Source: Butyrivibrio sp.
Lineage (GTDB): Bacteria; Bacillota; Clostridia; Lachnospirales; Lachnospiraceae
Assembly: GCF_015056685.1 (NCBI RefSeq)
Contig: NZ_SVFW01000036.1
Location: 1 to 42,989 of the forward strand
DNA length: 42,989 nt
Reading direction: 5' to 3'
Numbering within the stretch: the stretch's first letter is position 1; every line of letters begins with the position of its first letter. This document shows, piece by piece, positions 34,021 through 42,486 of the stretch. Both the position numbers and the translations under genes were made by a program. The notes under the pieces were generated by a model that ran no database searches, was not told the DNA's origin, and was given only the letters and a program-made list of their open reading frames with translations.

Positions 34021-34830
34021 TTATACCTTCTCTAGTGTCTTGCCGTGGTCAACTCCGTCCCACAGTATCTTTACACTCTTAAAAAGTCCCATTTCATTAC
34101 ACATGATATTTCTATTTTTTAATAAATATCTAAAGCCCAGTATCTTTGCCATTTTCCCGTAAAGGAAATGGTATAGGACTCCTCTGTCAAAAAAGAACTT
34201 GTCATTGTATCCCTTAAACCAGGTGGACTCGTTAGGTCTTTCATGTCCCACAACAACTGTGGTTCTGTAAAGATTAAGGCCGGCCTTTAAACAGTCATGT
34301 AAAAATAAGCTGTCCTCGCCGTTCATATAGGGTGCTCCGCCGCCAAAAAGCAGAGAAAATCTCACATTTTTACCTATAATCTTCTCTCTCCTGGCAAAGA
34401 CTGCGTAGGAGGGATATCTTCCATAATTTTTCCAGTTAACCTTTGCAAAGTCCTCATTCCAGTAGGTTTCTCTGCCTTCCTGGGCCTTTACATTAAAAAG
34501 AAGAAGGTCAGCCTCAGGATGAGCATCAAATTCACCAAGGACTTTTTGCACATAGCCCTCATCATAGATAATGTCATCATCGGCAAACTGGATGATCTCG
34601 TGGTCAGCGTGCTCAAGAGCTGTATTTCTGGAAAGGCCAACGCCCTTCTCGTTTCTTTGAAGGACCAGAATGCTTTTGCCCTTAAACTCTCTTTTTTCCT
34701 CAGTGTCAGGCGCTTTTTCACCTATTATCTGATTCACGATCACAGCATCTGAGGAAATGTTCATATCCTCAAGAAGGCTGTCTATATTTTTATTTACAGC
34801 TGAAACCAGTATTTGTAGCCTCTCTGGCAT
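34021..34830 (-). CDS. Glycosyltransferase, GT2-like
   Basis: A 269-residue protein of the GT-A type without the usual N-terminal VPVYN stretch. It starts MPERLQILVSAVNKN and has QRNEKGVGLSRNTALEHADH followed by the metal site QFADDDIIYDEGYV (about 96-109). GGGAPYMNGEDSLFLHDCL (about 166-184) holds the acidic residues expected near the catalytic base. An AGAGG site precedes the ATG. It sits between the Wzz-like gene and epsG. Donor unknown. Confidence 0.78.
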   Translation of the reverse strand: MPERLQILVSAVNKNIDSLLEDMNISSDAVIVNQIIGEKAPDTEEKREFKGKSILVLQRNEKGVGLSRNTALEHADHEIIQFADDDIIYDEGYVQKVLGEFDAHPEADLLLFNVKAQEGRETYWNEDFAKVNWKNYGRYPSYAVFARREKIIGKNVRFSLLFGGGAPYMNGEDSLFLHDCLKAGLNLYRTTVVVGHERPNESTWFKGYNDKFFFDRGVLYHFLYGKMAKILGFRYLLKNRNIMCNEMGLFKSVKILWDGVDHGKTLEKV

Positions 34831-34845
34831 GCATCTTACCTCTAT

Positions 34846-35931
34846 TTATAGTCTGTAGTATTTTTTCAAAAACTTCTCATCTGCTCTGACAAGAACAACT
34901 CCAAGGATAGGGCACTCATGTTTCTGGAGCTGTGCAACTATGTGGTCATTCATAGTGCCGCATCTCTTTCCTGCAGGGATTCCAAGGATAACTCCGTCGC
35001 AGGTTCCGATCTTCCTGTAGTTTTCAAGGACATTGCCAGGTGTCTCCATAGCTGTGATATTCTCAGTCTGAGCACTGAACCTGCTTCCAAGGGACTCTTT
35101 AACAGTCAAAAGATCTTTTTCCGAAACTGAAACGTCAAGTGCACTGTCAGTTGAGATGAATATGACCTTTTCAGCCCCTGCCACATGTTTTTCGAAGGCA
35201 GCCTGAAGTTCATTTCTAAAATATTCATTTTTACCTGCAACTCCAAGTACAGGAATGCTAAACCTTTTCTCTATATCTTCAGGAACATAGACCGCATCAT
35301 CAAGCGCATCTATAAGCAAAAGCACAAATATGGCAAGCACCAAACATGCAACTGCTCCAAAAGCTGCTGCCGTGAAGGTCTTATTGCTGTATGTTACAAG
35401 GGCAGCCTCTGACTTACTAAGGAGCTTAATTGATGTGAAAGCGTCATTGGTCTCGCCGTAGTTTTCAAGGGATTTATCTGTCGCATCAGTAATGAGGTCT
35501 GCGTGGTCCTTATTATTGTTTTTTACTGTCACAAGAAGGAGTCTTACATCTGAAGGGATCTCGGCAGCAATAGAATCTGCCACTTCCTGCCTTGTTATCT
35601 CATCCTCTGAAGCTCCTGCCTTCCCCAGATTATTCATGACTTCATCAAGGATGTCGTCAGTTGTCATCAAAAGGCCCCAGGTATAAGCGTTATAGGAATC
35701 AACCTGGCTCTTTGCATTTTCATCGTAAGCAAATTTTATATAGAGCTTTGACTCAGTGCTATAGGTCTTTTCTGGGCCAAAGGTCACGGTGACAAGCGTG
35801 TATATGCAGCCTGCGATTATGGCTCCGATAATCGCAGCAAGGGGAATGATCCATATTTTCTTAATAAGTCTTAAATAGAAACTCCTAAGATCAAGAGTTT
35901 CATCCATATGTCTTAAATCACTTCTTCCCAT
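34846..35931 (-). CDS. Wzz-type chain-length protein with degenerate tyrosine-kinase-like tail
   Basis: A 361-residue protein. Helix 1 (about 26-48) and helix 2 (about 190-214) bracket an extracytoplasmic domain, the Wzz/YveK layout for chain-length control. The C-terminal 145 residues after helix 2 look like a BY-kinase (CpsD/Wzc) fold: RFSIPVLGVAG, VIFISTDSALD, TCDGVILGIPAG and CPILGVVLVRADEKFLKKYY. Where the kinase would have its P-loop there is only STDSALDVSVS, with no GxxxxGK[ST], and the Walker A' acidic motif is missing, so it is probably not a kinase. The lone tyrosines at the end (KKYYRL) may still be phosphorylated. AGAGGTG supports the ATG. No separate CpsD kinase or CpsB phosphatase gene is in the window. 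Confidence 0.8.
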   Translation of the reverse strand: MGRSDLRHMDETLDLRSFYLRLIKKIWIIPLAAIIGAIIAGCIYTLVTVTFGPEKTYSTESKLYIKFAYDENAKSQVDSYNAYTWGLLMTTDDILDEVMNNLGKAGASEDEITRQEVADSIAAEIPSDVRLLLVTVKNNNKDHADLITDATDKSLENYGETNDAFTSIKLLSKSEAALVTYSNKTFTAAAFGAVACLVLAIFVLLLIDALDDAVYVPEDIEKRFSIPVLGVAGKNEYFRNELQAAFEKHVAGAEKVIFISTDSALDVSVSEKDLLTVKESLGSRFSAQTENITAMETPGNVLENYRKIGTCDGVILGIPAGKRCGTMNDHIVAQLQKHECPILGVVLVRADEKFLKKYYRL

Positions 35932-35960
35932 GTTGTCACCTCTGTAAAAGCATGTTTATG

Positions 35961-37367
35961 TCAAGAGTTCTTCTGTGCAGTGGTCTGTCCTGATTCAACA
36001 CCCTCTGTAGAATCAGGGGTAAAAAGAATCTTAACTGTAAGCAGCATCAGCTTGATATCAAGCCATACTGAATAGTTCTCAATGTAAGTAAGATCGAGCT
36101 TTAATTTATCATAAGGAGTAGTGTTATATTTACCGTAAACCTGCGCATAGCCCGCAAGTCCGGCTTTTACCTTCATTCTGAACGCAAACTCAGGCATCTC
36201 CTTAAGATACTGCTCAATGATCTCAGGTCTCTCAGGTCTTGGTCCGATGAAGGACATCTCTCCCTTAAGGATGTTAAAGAGCTGAGGAAGTTCATCAATT
36301 CTGCAGGAGCGGATAAACTTACCGATTGGAGTAATTCTTGAGTCGTTCTTGGCAGCAAGGCGGGCAACTCCGTCTTTTTCTGCATCAACTTTCATGCTCC
36401 TGAATTTCATGATCCTGAACTCTTTCCTATTAACTGTACAACGAACCTGTTTATAGAGCACAGGGCCGCCATCATAGGCCTTTATGATAATGGCTGTGAT
36501 CAGCATTATTGGCGATGTCAGTACTATGAGAACAAGAGAGATGATAATGTCAAAAAATCTCTTTATTGCTCTCTGCTCGATCTTTATGGCATATTCTCTA
36601 AGGAGCAGCACAGGTGTATCAAACAAATGAAGCTGTGATGAACCTTTTAAAAGAACATCCGTTATTTTGGGCATTACATATATACGAATATTGTTGCCAT
36701 AGCAGTACTTTACAAGACCGTTTCTGAACTTGCTTGGTACATCCCAGATGATCACTCCGTCGTAGTCACCCAGGCACTCTTCATATATCTTGTCGATACC
36801 TTCATCAATGTTCATTTTCTTTTTGATGTGGTACTTATCTTTTCTGGAGTTGAACTTGGTAACAATATCATCAACTGAGTACTCACCGCTTATAAGAAGG
36901 AGCTCTCTTGGCGGGAATATGGCCATATATATGGCGTTGGTGATATAGGCCCAGGCAAAAGAAATAATGAGCTGGATCACAAATATCTCAACCATTGGGA
37001 CAACTTTTACCAGCCAGTTTCTCAAAAGGGCAATCTGGAAATAGGAGATGAAATTCACCATAAACAGCGCGAAAATCTGTGAAAAGAACACATCCATTGG
37101 CTTAAGATAACCAATCTTAAGACCGCCGTAAGTATTTGAGAAGAATAAAAGCAATACAAAATATATTGCCAGAATCAACAGATGTCCACGAAAATACAGT
37201 TTTAATCCACTACCTAAATTGTATCCGTCGACACTGATACGAGTAGATGAAACTATTGGATAATATGTGTTAAACCAAAACCATGCGTACACAGCAGTCT
37301 GCATACTTAATCCGATAAATCCCAAAAACAGCACAAGGATTCTCTTCACTGATTCCACATGTTTCAT
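35961..37367 (-). CDS. Polyprenyl-phosphate sugar-1-phosphate transferase (WbaP/WcaJ/CpsE type)
   Basis: A 468-residue initiating enzyme that loads the first sugar phosphate on undecaprenyl phosphate. Four N-terminal helices (about 8-150) and a soluble linker precede the catalytic domain (about 265-450), whose hydrophobic hairpin starts RFFDIIISLVLIVLTSP. Family marks are KFRSMKVDAEKDG, SCRIDELPQLFNILKGEMS, IGPRPERPE and KAGLAGYAQVYGKYN. AGGGGAA precedes the ATG at 37367. It stands near the front of the operon with the Wzz-like gene, the common order in Firmicutes capsule loci. The first sugar (hexose or amino sugar) cannot be read from the sequence. Confidence 0.92.
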   Translation of the reverse strand: MKHVESVKRILVLFLGFIGLSMQTAVYAWFWFNTYYPIVSSTRISVDGYNLGSGLKLYFRGHLLILAIYFVLLLFFSNTYGGLKIGYLKPMDVFFSQIFALFMVNFISYFQIALLRNWLVKVVPMVEIFVIQLIISFAWAYITNAIYMAIFPPRELLLISGEYSVDDIVTKFNSRKDKYHIKKKMNIDEGIDKIYEECLGDYDGVIIWDVPSKFRNGLVKYCYGNNIRIYVMPKITDVLLKGSSQLHLFDTPVLLLREYAIKIEQRAIKRFFDIIISLVLIVLTSPIMLITAIIIKAYDGGPVLYKQVRCTVNRKEFRIMKFRSMKVDAEKDGVARLAAKNDSRITPIGKFIRSCRIDELPQLFNILKGEMSFIGPRPERPEIIEQYLKEMPEFAFRMKVKAGLAGYAQVYGKYNTTPYDKLKLDLTYIENYSVWLDIKLMLLTVKILFTPDSTEGVESGQTTAQKNS

Positions 37368-37385
37368 AAATTCCCCTTTTAGCGA

Positions 37386-38135
37386 TCAAAAGAGCCTTCT
37401 AAGTGTGGCTCTTACCGCCCATCCTCCAAAATAAAATATTGATTCCAAGACTGATAAATTAGCTATATTTCTGTACAAAAACCAAATTCTCTCAACTGCA
37501 ACGAACTTATTGGAAGAAAGAGATTTGGCAGGCCTTCTGTAAATAGCAAGATTCTCATTAAGGCCGTAAGCGGTGATGCCGCTCTTTAGTATTCTCCACC
37601 AGGTGGCTGTGTCCTCACTTGGAACCTGGGGCATATGGATTATCTCCATATCTATTTTTTCTGTATCAAACATAACAGTTGTTGTGAATATAATTGTTCT
37701 GGAAAGAGCCTTCCTAAAGGTAAGCTCCTTTGGAACATTTACAACTTTGCCTGTAGGCCTGGCGTTCTCATCCCCAAACTCATAGGAATGAAAAGCAAAG
37801 GCTGCGCCGGTCTCTTCCATGAATGCGATCTCTTTTTCCAGCTTCTCCGGTTTCCAAACATCGTCGGCATCAAGGAAAGCAATATATCTCCCAGCCGAAG
37901 CGTCGATACCGATATTTCTTGCAGCTGCCGCCCCTTCATTTTTTTCTTTCCTGATGAGACGGATTCTTTTGCCCATGGAAGAGATAAGCTCTTCGATATA
38001 ATCGGCACTTCCATCTCTGGAGGCATCATCTACCAGTATAAGCTCCCAATCCTTATAGGTCTGGGCACACACCATGTCTATACAGTCTTTAATATATTTT
38101 TTTGCATTATAAACAGGAACTACAATACTGACCAT
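37386..38135 (-). CDS. GT2-family glycosyltransferase
   Basis: A 249-residue compact GT-A enzyme with VPVYNAKKYIKDCIDMV at the start, LVDDASRDGSADYI (about 35-48), GAAAARNIGIDAS (about 68-80) and the metal site FLDADDVWKPEKLE (about 87-100). MPQVPSEDTATWWRILK (about 168-184) holds the E-D pair expected for the catalytic base. It overlaps the GtrB-type gene by one base (TAATG). It is short for GT2 but complete, and precedes the initiating transferase, so it may add the second sugar. Confidence 0.87.
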   Translation of the reverse strand: MVSIVVPVYNAKKYIKDCIDMVCAQTYKDWELILVDDASRDGSADYIEELISSMGKRIRLIRKEKNEGAAAARNIGIDASAGRYIAFLDADDVWKPEKLEKEIAFMEETGAAFAFHSYEFGDENARPTGKVVNVPKELTFRKALSRTIIFTTTVMFDTEKIDMEIIHMPQVPSEDTATWWRILKSGITAYGLNENLAIYRRPAKSLSSNKFVAVERIWFLYRNIANLSVLESIFYFGGWAVRATLRRLF

Positions 38136-39067
38136 TAAATTTCCTCTTTTACTATATAAAGTGGACGCTTTTTAACCTCAAGGTATGTCTTTGAAAGGTA
38201 CTGGCCCACAATTCCTATACAAAAGAGCTGTACTCCGCTTACAAGCAAAATGATACAAACAAGTGATGGCCATCCACTTGTAGGATCTCCGTAAAGGGAT
38301 TTTCTGACAATCGTAAAAATGATAAAGAAGAAAGCCAGTACACAGAACAAAACTCCGATGAGTGATGCAAATGCAAGGGGAACTGTTGAGAATGCCACAA
38401 TTCCATCAAGTGCGTAAACAAAAAGCTTCCAGAAGGACCACTTTGTTTCGCCCTTCATACGCTCGATATTTTCAAATTCTATCCACTTATTCTTAAATCC
38501 AACCCAGCCAAAGATACCTTTGGAGAATCTGTTATACTCCTTCATTGAAAGGATGGCATCCACAAACTGTCTGGTCATGAGCCTGTAATCTCTTGCTCCG
38601 TCAACGATCTCGGTTTTTGAAACCTTGTTAATAAGTCTGTAGAACATCCTTGCAAAGAATGATCTGATAGGCGGCTCGCCCTTTCTGTCTACTCTTCTGG
38701 TGGCTACGCTGTCATACCCCTCATTGACAATAGCCTCGTACATCTGTGGCAAAAGAGCCGGTGGGTCCTGAAGATCACAGTCCATGATAGCAACGTAGTC
38801 GCCCTTAGACTTTTCAAGTCCCGCGTACATAGCAGGCTCTTTTCCAAAGTTTCTGGAAAAGTTAATAAGGTGCACTCTCTCATCCTTAGCCGCAAGTTCT
38901 TTTACCCTTTCAACAGTCTTATCCTTAGAGCCATCATTAACATAGATAAATTCAAAGTCAACATCATGACCTTTGAAATAAGCTTCGTTCTTCAATACCT
39001 CATTGTAGAAATCTGCAATATTCTCTTCTTCGTTATAGCAAGGCACTATAACACTTAACAGTCCCAT
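38135..39067 (-). CDS. GtrB/YkcC-type polyprenyl-phosphate glycosyltransferase
   Basis: First gene of the main operon. A 310-residue GT2 enzyme with VIVPCYNEEENIADFYNE at the start, YVNDGSKDKTVERV (about 42-55), NFSRNFGKEPAMYAGLE and the metal site IMDCDLQDPPALLP (about 94-107). Two C-terminal helices (about 228-254 and 264-290) end in VGQYLSKTYLEVKKRPLY, the GtrB hallmark. GGGAG precedes the ATG. It would make a lipid-phosphate sugar used by one or more of the GT-C-like proteins of the operon. It is distinct from the second GtrB-type enzyme (8592-9533), so two different lipid-linked sugars are likely. Confidence 0.87.
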   Translation of the reverse strand: MGLLSVIVPCYNEEENIADFYNEVLKNEAYFKGHDVDFEFIYVNDGSKDKTVERVKELAAKDERVHLINFSRNFGKEPAMYAGLEKSKGDYVAIMDCDLQDPPALLPQMYEAIVNEGYDSVATRRVDRKGEPPIRSFFARMFYRLINKVSKTEIVDGARDYRLMTRQFVDAILSMKEYNRFSKGIFGWVGFKNKWIEFENIERMKGETKWSFWKLFVYALDGIVAFSTVPLAFASLIGVLFCVLAFFFIIFTIVRKSLYGDPTSGWPSLVCIILLVSGVQLFCIGIVGQYLSKTYLEVKKRPLYIVKEEI

Positions 39068-39100
39068 TCTATTTACTCCCGCCTTATAAATTAATTATCA

Positions 39101-39115
39101 GCGCATACTAAGCGC
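39101..39115 (-). other. GCGC hairpin in the leader of the main operon
   Basis: GCGC (39101-39104) pairs with GCGC (39112-39115) around 7 bases, within the predicted 55-base leader of the first operon gene. Function unknown; it is too short to be a terminator. Confidence 0.25.
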
Positions 39116-39128
39116 AATTCTATTCAGT

Positions 39129-39157
39129 ATTTTACACTTAAAGCCATGGTCTTTCAA
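39129..39157 (-). promoter_or_regulatory. Promoter of the main polysaccharide operon
   Basis: Minus-strand TTGAAA (39152-39157) and TAAAAT (39129-39134) are 17 bases apart, each 5 of 6 to the sigma-A consensus. The start would be near 39122, giving a leader of about 55 bases. It lies between the fcl terminator and the first operon gene. The -35 box falls within an imperfect inverted repeat (GCCATGG / CCTATGGC, 39143-39165). Confidence 0.6.
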
Positions 39158-39178
39158 CCTATGGCCTTTATTGGACTA

Positions 39179-39203
39179 AAAAACCCGCCAGTGAGGCGGG
39201 TTT
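39179..39203 (-). terminator. Intrinsic terminator after fcl
   Basis: A GC-rich stem, ACCCGCC with GGCGGGT (39182-39188 and 39194-39200), extended by A-T pairs on both sides, closes a 5-base loop. On the minus strand it ends in a T-run (complement of 39178-39182). It lies 19 bases past the fcl stop and separates gmd-fcl from the main operon; T residues on the plus strand as well mean it could work both ways. Confidence 0.8.
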
Positions 39204-39221
39204 TCAAAATCTGCATATTTA

Positions 39222-40166
39222 TTATCTTTCTGCGCGCATAGGATTGTTAAGGAAATCCTCGTATGCAAGCTTGATACCATCATCAAGTTCTGTCTTGTAG
39301 GTCCATCCAAGATTCTTGGCCTTTGATACATCAAGAAGCTTTCTTGGTGTGCCGTTTGGCTTTGAAGGATCCCATCTTATCTCTCCTGTGTAACCAATGA
39401 TCTTGGCTACTTTCTCAGTAAGCTGCTTGATTGTCAGCTCTTTTCCTGTTCCTGCATTAACAGTCTCGTTGCCACTGTAGTTATTCATAAGGAATACGCA
39501 GAGGTTTGCAAGGTCATCTACATAAAGGAACTCTCTGAGTGGACTTCCGTCTCCCCAACATGTAACGTAAGGAAGATTCTGCTCTTTTGCCTCATGGAAA
39601 CGGCGAATAAGTGCAGGAAGTACATGTGAGTGAGTTGGATGGTAGTTATCATTTGGTCCGTAGAGGTTTGTAGGCATAACTGAGATATAGTCAGTTCCAT
39701 ACTGCTTGTTCAGATACTCGCAATACTTAAGTCCTGAGATCTTAGCAAGGGCATATGCCTCATTTGTCTTCTCAAGCTCTGATGTAAGAAGGCAGTCCTC
39801 TTTCATAGGCTGTGGAGCCATTCTTGGATAAATACATGATGATCCAAGGAACTCAACCTTTTTGCAGTTGTTCTTCCATGCTGAGTGGATAACGTTCATC
39901 TCTAGGATCATGTTCTCATACATGAAATCTGCAAGGGCCTCTGAGTTACCCATGATTCCACCAACCTTAGCAGCTGCAAGGAATACGTACTCAGGCTTCT
40001 CTTCTGCAAAGAACTTTTCAACCTCATCCTGTCTTGTAAGGTCAAGCTCTTTGTGAGTTCTTGTAACGATATTAAAATATCCCTGTCTATGCAGTTCTCT
40101 GACAATGGCTGATCCAACCATTCCTCTGTGACCTGCTACATAAATCTTAGCATCAAAATCCATCAT
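39222..40166 (-). CDS. fcl: GDP-L-fucose synthase
   Basis: A 314-residue SDR enzyme that epimerises and reduces GDP-4-keto-6-deoxymannose to GDP-L-fucose. It has the NADP motif VAGHRGMVGSAI (about 9-20), RTHKELDLTRQDEVEKFF, AAAKVGGI, the serine region LGSSCIYPR and the catalytic YALAK, with MPTNLYGPNDNYHP after it, all diagnostic of Fcl (WcaG). Its ATG lies 20 bases after gmd behind GAAGG, and the next codon is also ATG. With gmd it forms a separate two-gene unit. Confidence 0.95.
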   Translation of the reverse strand: MMDFDAKIYVAGHRGMVGSAIVRELHRQGYFNIVTRTHKELDLTRQDEVEKFFAEEKPEYVFLAAAKVGGIMGNSEALADFMYENMILEMNVIHSAWKNNCKKVEFLGSSCIYPRMAPQPMKEDCLLTSELEKTNEAYALAKISGLKYCEYLNKQYGTDYISVMPTNLYGPNDNYHPTHSHVLPALIRRFHEAKEQNLPYVTCWGDGSPLREFLYVDDLANLCVFLMNNYSGNETVNAGTGKELTIKQLTEKVAKIIGYTGEIRWDPSKPNGTPRKLLDVSKAKNLGWTYKTELDDGIKLAYEDFLNNPMRAER

Positions 40167-40186
40167 TGTTTTTTACCTTCTTTTAA

Positions 40187-41278
40187 TTATTTATCAATAC
40201 CTTTTTCAAGGAACTCTGCAAGGTTAAATTCAACATGCTCATTGGCTCTCTCAACAGCAACCTTGGCCATATCATGCTCAACCATGATTCTTACAAGGTC
40301 TTCGAAAGATGTTGACTGTGGATTCCAGTGAAGTTTCTCTTTTGCCTTTGTAGGATCACCCCAAAGGTTAACAACGTCTGTAGGTCTGTAGAAATCAGGT
40401 GAAACCTCTACAAGAACCTTACCTGTTGCCTTGTCATAACCCTTCTCGTCTGCGCCTTCGCCCTTGAACTCAAGCTCGATACCTGCATAGTGGAATGCAA
40501 GCTGTGCAAACTCTCTAACTGAGTGCTGAACACCTGTTGCGATAACGAAGTCTTCAGGCTTGTCGTTCTGAAGGATAAGCCACATACACTCTACATAATC
40601 CTTGGCATATCCCCAGTCACGAAGACTTGAAAGGTTTCCAAGATATAGCTTGTCCTGTTTGCCCTGTGCGATTCTTGATGCAGCAAGAGTGATCTTACGT
40701 GTTACGAAAGTCTCTCCTCTTCTCTCTGACTCGTGGTTGAAAAGAATACCTGAGCAGCAGAACATGTTGTAAGCTTCTCTGTACTCTTTTACGATCCAGT
40801 AGCCGTAGAGCTTAGCTACAGCATATGGGCTATATGGATGGAAAGGAGTCTTTTCATTCTGAGGAACTTCCTCAACCTTTCCGTAAAGTTCTGAAGTTGA
40901 AGCCTGGTAGATACGGCAAGTATCAGCAAGACCGCACTGACGAACAGCCTCTAATACTCTAAGAACGCCTGTTGCGTCTACATCTGCAGTGAACTCAGGT
41001 GAGTCAAAAGAAACCTGAACGTGTGACTGTGCAGCAAGGTTGTAGATCTCGTCAGGACGAACCTTTCCTACAACACCAAGAATGCTCATTGAATCGCCAA
41101 GATCGCCATAGTGAAGGTGGAAATGAGGCTGACCTTCAAGGTGAGCAATTCTTTCTCTGTAGTCCACAGATGATCTTCTGATTATACCGTGAACGTCATA
41201 TCCTTTTTCCAAAAGAAACTCTGCAAGATATGAACCATCCTGTCCTGTTATACCTGTTATTAAAGCTTTTTTTGCCAT
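40187..41278 (-). CDS. gmd: GDP-mannose 4,6-dehydratase
   Basis: A 363-residue SDR enzyme that turns GDP-D-mannose into GDP-4-keto-6-deoxy-D-mannose. Visible are ALITGITGQDGSYLAEFL (about 4-21), GIIRRSS, NLAAQSHVQVSF, QASTSELYGKVEEVPQ and the catalytic YSPYAVAKLYGYW, followed by NHESERRGETFVTRKI, all Gmd-specific. The ATG at 41278 has AGGA nine bases upstream and is preferred over an in-frame extension to 41293. It starts the gmd-fcl unit from its own promoter. No GDP-mannose supply genes (manB, manC) are in the window. Confidence 0.95.
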   Translation of the reverse strand: MAKKALITGITGQDGSYLAEFLLEKGYDVHGIIRRSSVDYRERIAHLEGQPHFHLHYGDLGDSMSILGVVGKVRPDEIYNLAAQSHVQVSFDSPEFTADVDATGVLRVLEAVRQCGLADTCRIYQASTSELYGKVEEVPQNEKTPFHPYSPYAVAKLYGYWIVKEYREAYNMFCCSGILFNHESERRGETFVTRKITLAASRIAQGKQDKLYLGNLSSLRDWGYAKDYVECMWLILQNDKPEDFVIATGVQHSVREFAQLAFHYAGIELEFKGEGADEKGYDKATGKVLVEVSPDFYRPTDVVNLWGDPTKAKEKLHWNPQSTSFEDLVRIMVEHDMAKVAVERANEHVEFNLAEFLEKGIDK

Positions 41279-41324
41279 AAGTTTTCCTTTCAATTCAAAA
41301 CAATTATTTGCATTTTTCTATGCT

Positions 41325-41353
41325 ATTATATTGCGTGGCTTTCTGCTTTTAAA
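41325..41353 (-). promoter_or_regulatory. gmd-fcl promoter
   Basis: Minus-strand TTTAAA (41348-41353) and a perfect TATAAT (41325-41330) at 17-base spacing. The start near 41318 leaves a 40-base leader. It faces away from the regulator gene, whose promoter begins only 21 bases further, so the two could be controlled together. Confidence 0.6.
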
Positions 41354-41373
41354 TTCACTTTCTTGATTTTTAT

Positions 41374-41402
41374 TTGCATTATCTTGATTAGTTGTTTATA
41401 CT
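41374..41402 (+). promoter_or_regulatory. Promoter of the AraC-type regulator gene
   Basis: TTGCAT (41374-41379) and TATACT (41397-41402) are 17 bases apart. The start near 41409 gives a short leader of about 25 bases that carries the GGAG site at 41420-41424. Confidence 0.5.
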
Positions 41403-41433
41403 AGCAATTATCATTGTTATGGAGTATTTTATT

Positions 41434-42294
41434 ATGAAAAACAGATTATTTCAAGGCGAATACGTATCCTCTGACAGGCTCCTTTATACCCCGTCAGAAT
41501 TCGCAAAAAGCAACCTTTTTTACCTTCAGGAAATAGGTTCACTTAAGGCTCAGAAAAAACATACCAGCAAGAGACAGAACCTGTCCTCATTTTTGTTTTT
41601 TTATATACGATCAGGAAGTGGATATTTGGATTATGAAGGCCGGGAATATGAGATAAAGGCAGGAGACTGCGTGTTTATCGATTGTCAGAAACCTTACTCC
41701 CACAGAACTTCTGAGGATCTGTGGTCTCTTGAATGGATCCACTTCAATGGAAATGTAGTTCTTCCTATTTACTTAAAGTACGTGGAAAGAGGCGGCCAGC
41801 CCATTTTTCACCCCGATAATCCAGAAGAAATCGAAAGAATTTTTGACGGCATAAAGACAATTGCCTATTCCGATGATTACATCAGGGACATAAGGATCAA
41901 CGAGGGACTCTCATCCCTTCTTACATTCATTATGTCTTTTAGCTGGAATCCTGATATAGTACCGGAAAACAGCAATTCCAAGACTCTCTTTATGCTAAGG
42001 GAATACCTAGATAGTCACTATCAGGAAAAGATCACCCTGGATAATCTTGCAGATAAGTTCCTGATCAACAAATATGCCCTCTCCAGAGGCTTCAAAGAGC
42101 AGTTTGGAACCTCTATCATCAACTACCTCTTATCTGTCAGGATAACCCATGCCAAGCAGCTCCTTAGGTTCTCTTCTGACTCTGTGGAAGAAATCGGAAA
42201 TCAGTGCGGTATATCACCTCTGTACTACTTTTCTCGTATTTTTAAGCAGATAGAGGGGATAAGCCCTATGGAATACAGATCCCAGTGGAAGTGA
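41434..42294 (+). CDS. AraC-family transcriptional regulator
   Basis: A 286-residue regulator. The N-terminal part is a cupin-like sensing domain (about 45-130) with SFLFFYIRSGSGYLDYEGR and YEIKAGDCVFIDCQKPYSH, a usual sugar-binding arrangement. The C-terminal 100 residues hold two helix-turn-helix units: ITLDNLADKFLINKYALSR and SVEEIGNQCGISPLYYFSR, ending in the AraC signature FKQIEGISPMEYRSQ. ATG 41434 has GGAG nine bases upstream; an earlier ATG at 41419 overlaps this site. It is divergent from gmd with paired promoters, so it may control GDP-fucose synthesis, but AraC proteins often act elsewhere and the ligand is unknown. Confidence 0.88.
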   Translation: MKNRLFQGEYVSSDRLLYTPSEFAKSNLFYLQEIGSLKAQKKHTSKRQNLSSFLFFYIRSGSGYLDYEGREYEIKAGDCVFIDCQKPYSHRTSEDLWSLEWIHFNGNVVLPIYLKYVERGGQPIFHPDNPEEIERIFDGIKTIAYSDDYIRDIRINEGLSSLLTFIMSFSWNPDIVPENSNSKTLFMLREYLDSHYQEKITLDNLADKFLINKYALSRGFKEQFGTSIINYLLSVRITHAKQLLRFSSDSVEEIGNQCGISPLYYFSRIFKQIEGISPMEYRSQWK

Positions 42295-42325
42295 TAAAAG
42301 TGCAATCGCAAAAATAAAAATATTA

Positions 42326-42368
42326 TAAACGGTTTATTAATACTTAATAAAACTCGAAAACGTTTACT
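42326..42368. promoter_or_regulatory. Operator-like palindromes (LacI/CcpA-type)
   Basis: TAAACGGTTTA (42326-42336) is a perfect odd palindrome. CGAAAACGTTTACT (42355-42368) matches the catabolite-response element pattern at 12 of 14 positions. Both lie about 120-160 bases before the CAP-domain gene. Whether they bind a regulator is inference; no clear -35/-10 pair is visible nearby. Confidence 0.3.
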
Positions 42369-42486
42369 TTAAAAAACTGTTAAAACCTCTAAAATACAGT
42401 TAATAATCGTTTTTTCGTATATTAATTACAGTATCATCCAATTATAGGAAAGATTAATTTTTAGTTCTTATAAACGGGGATACTAT

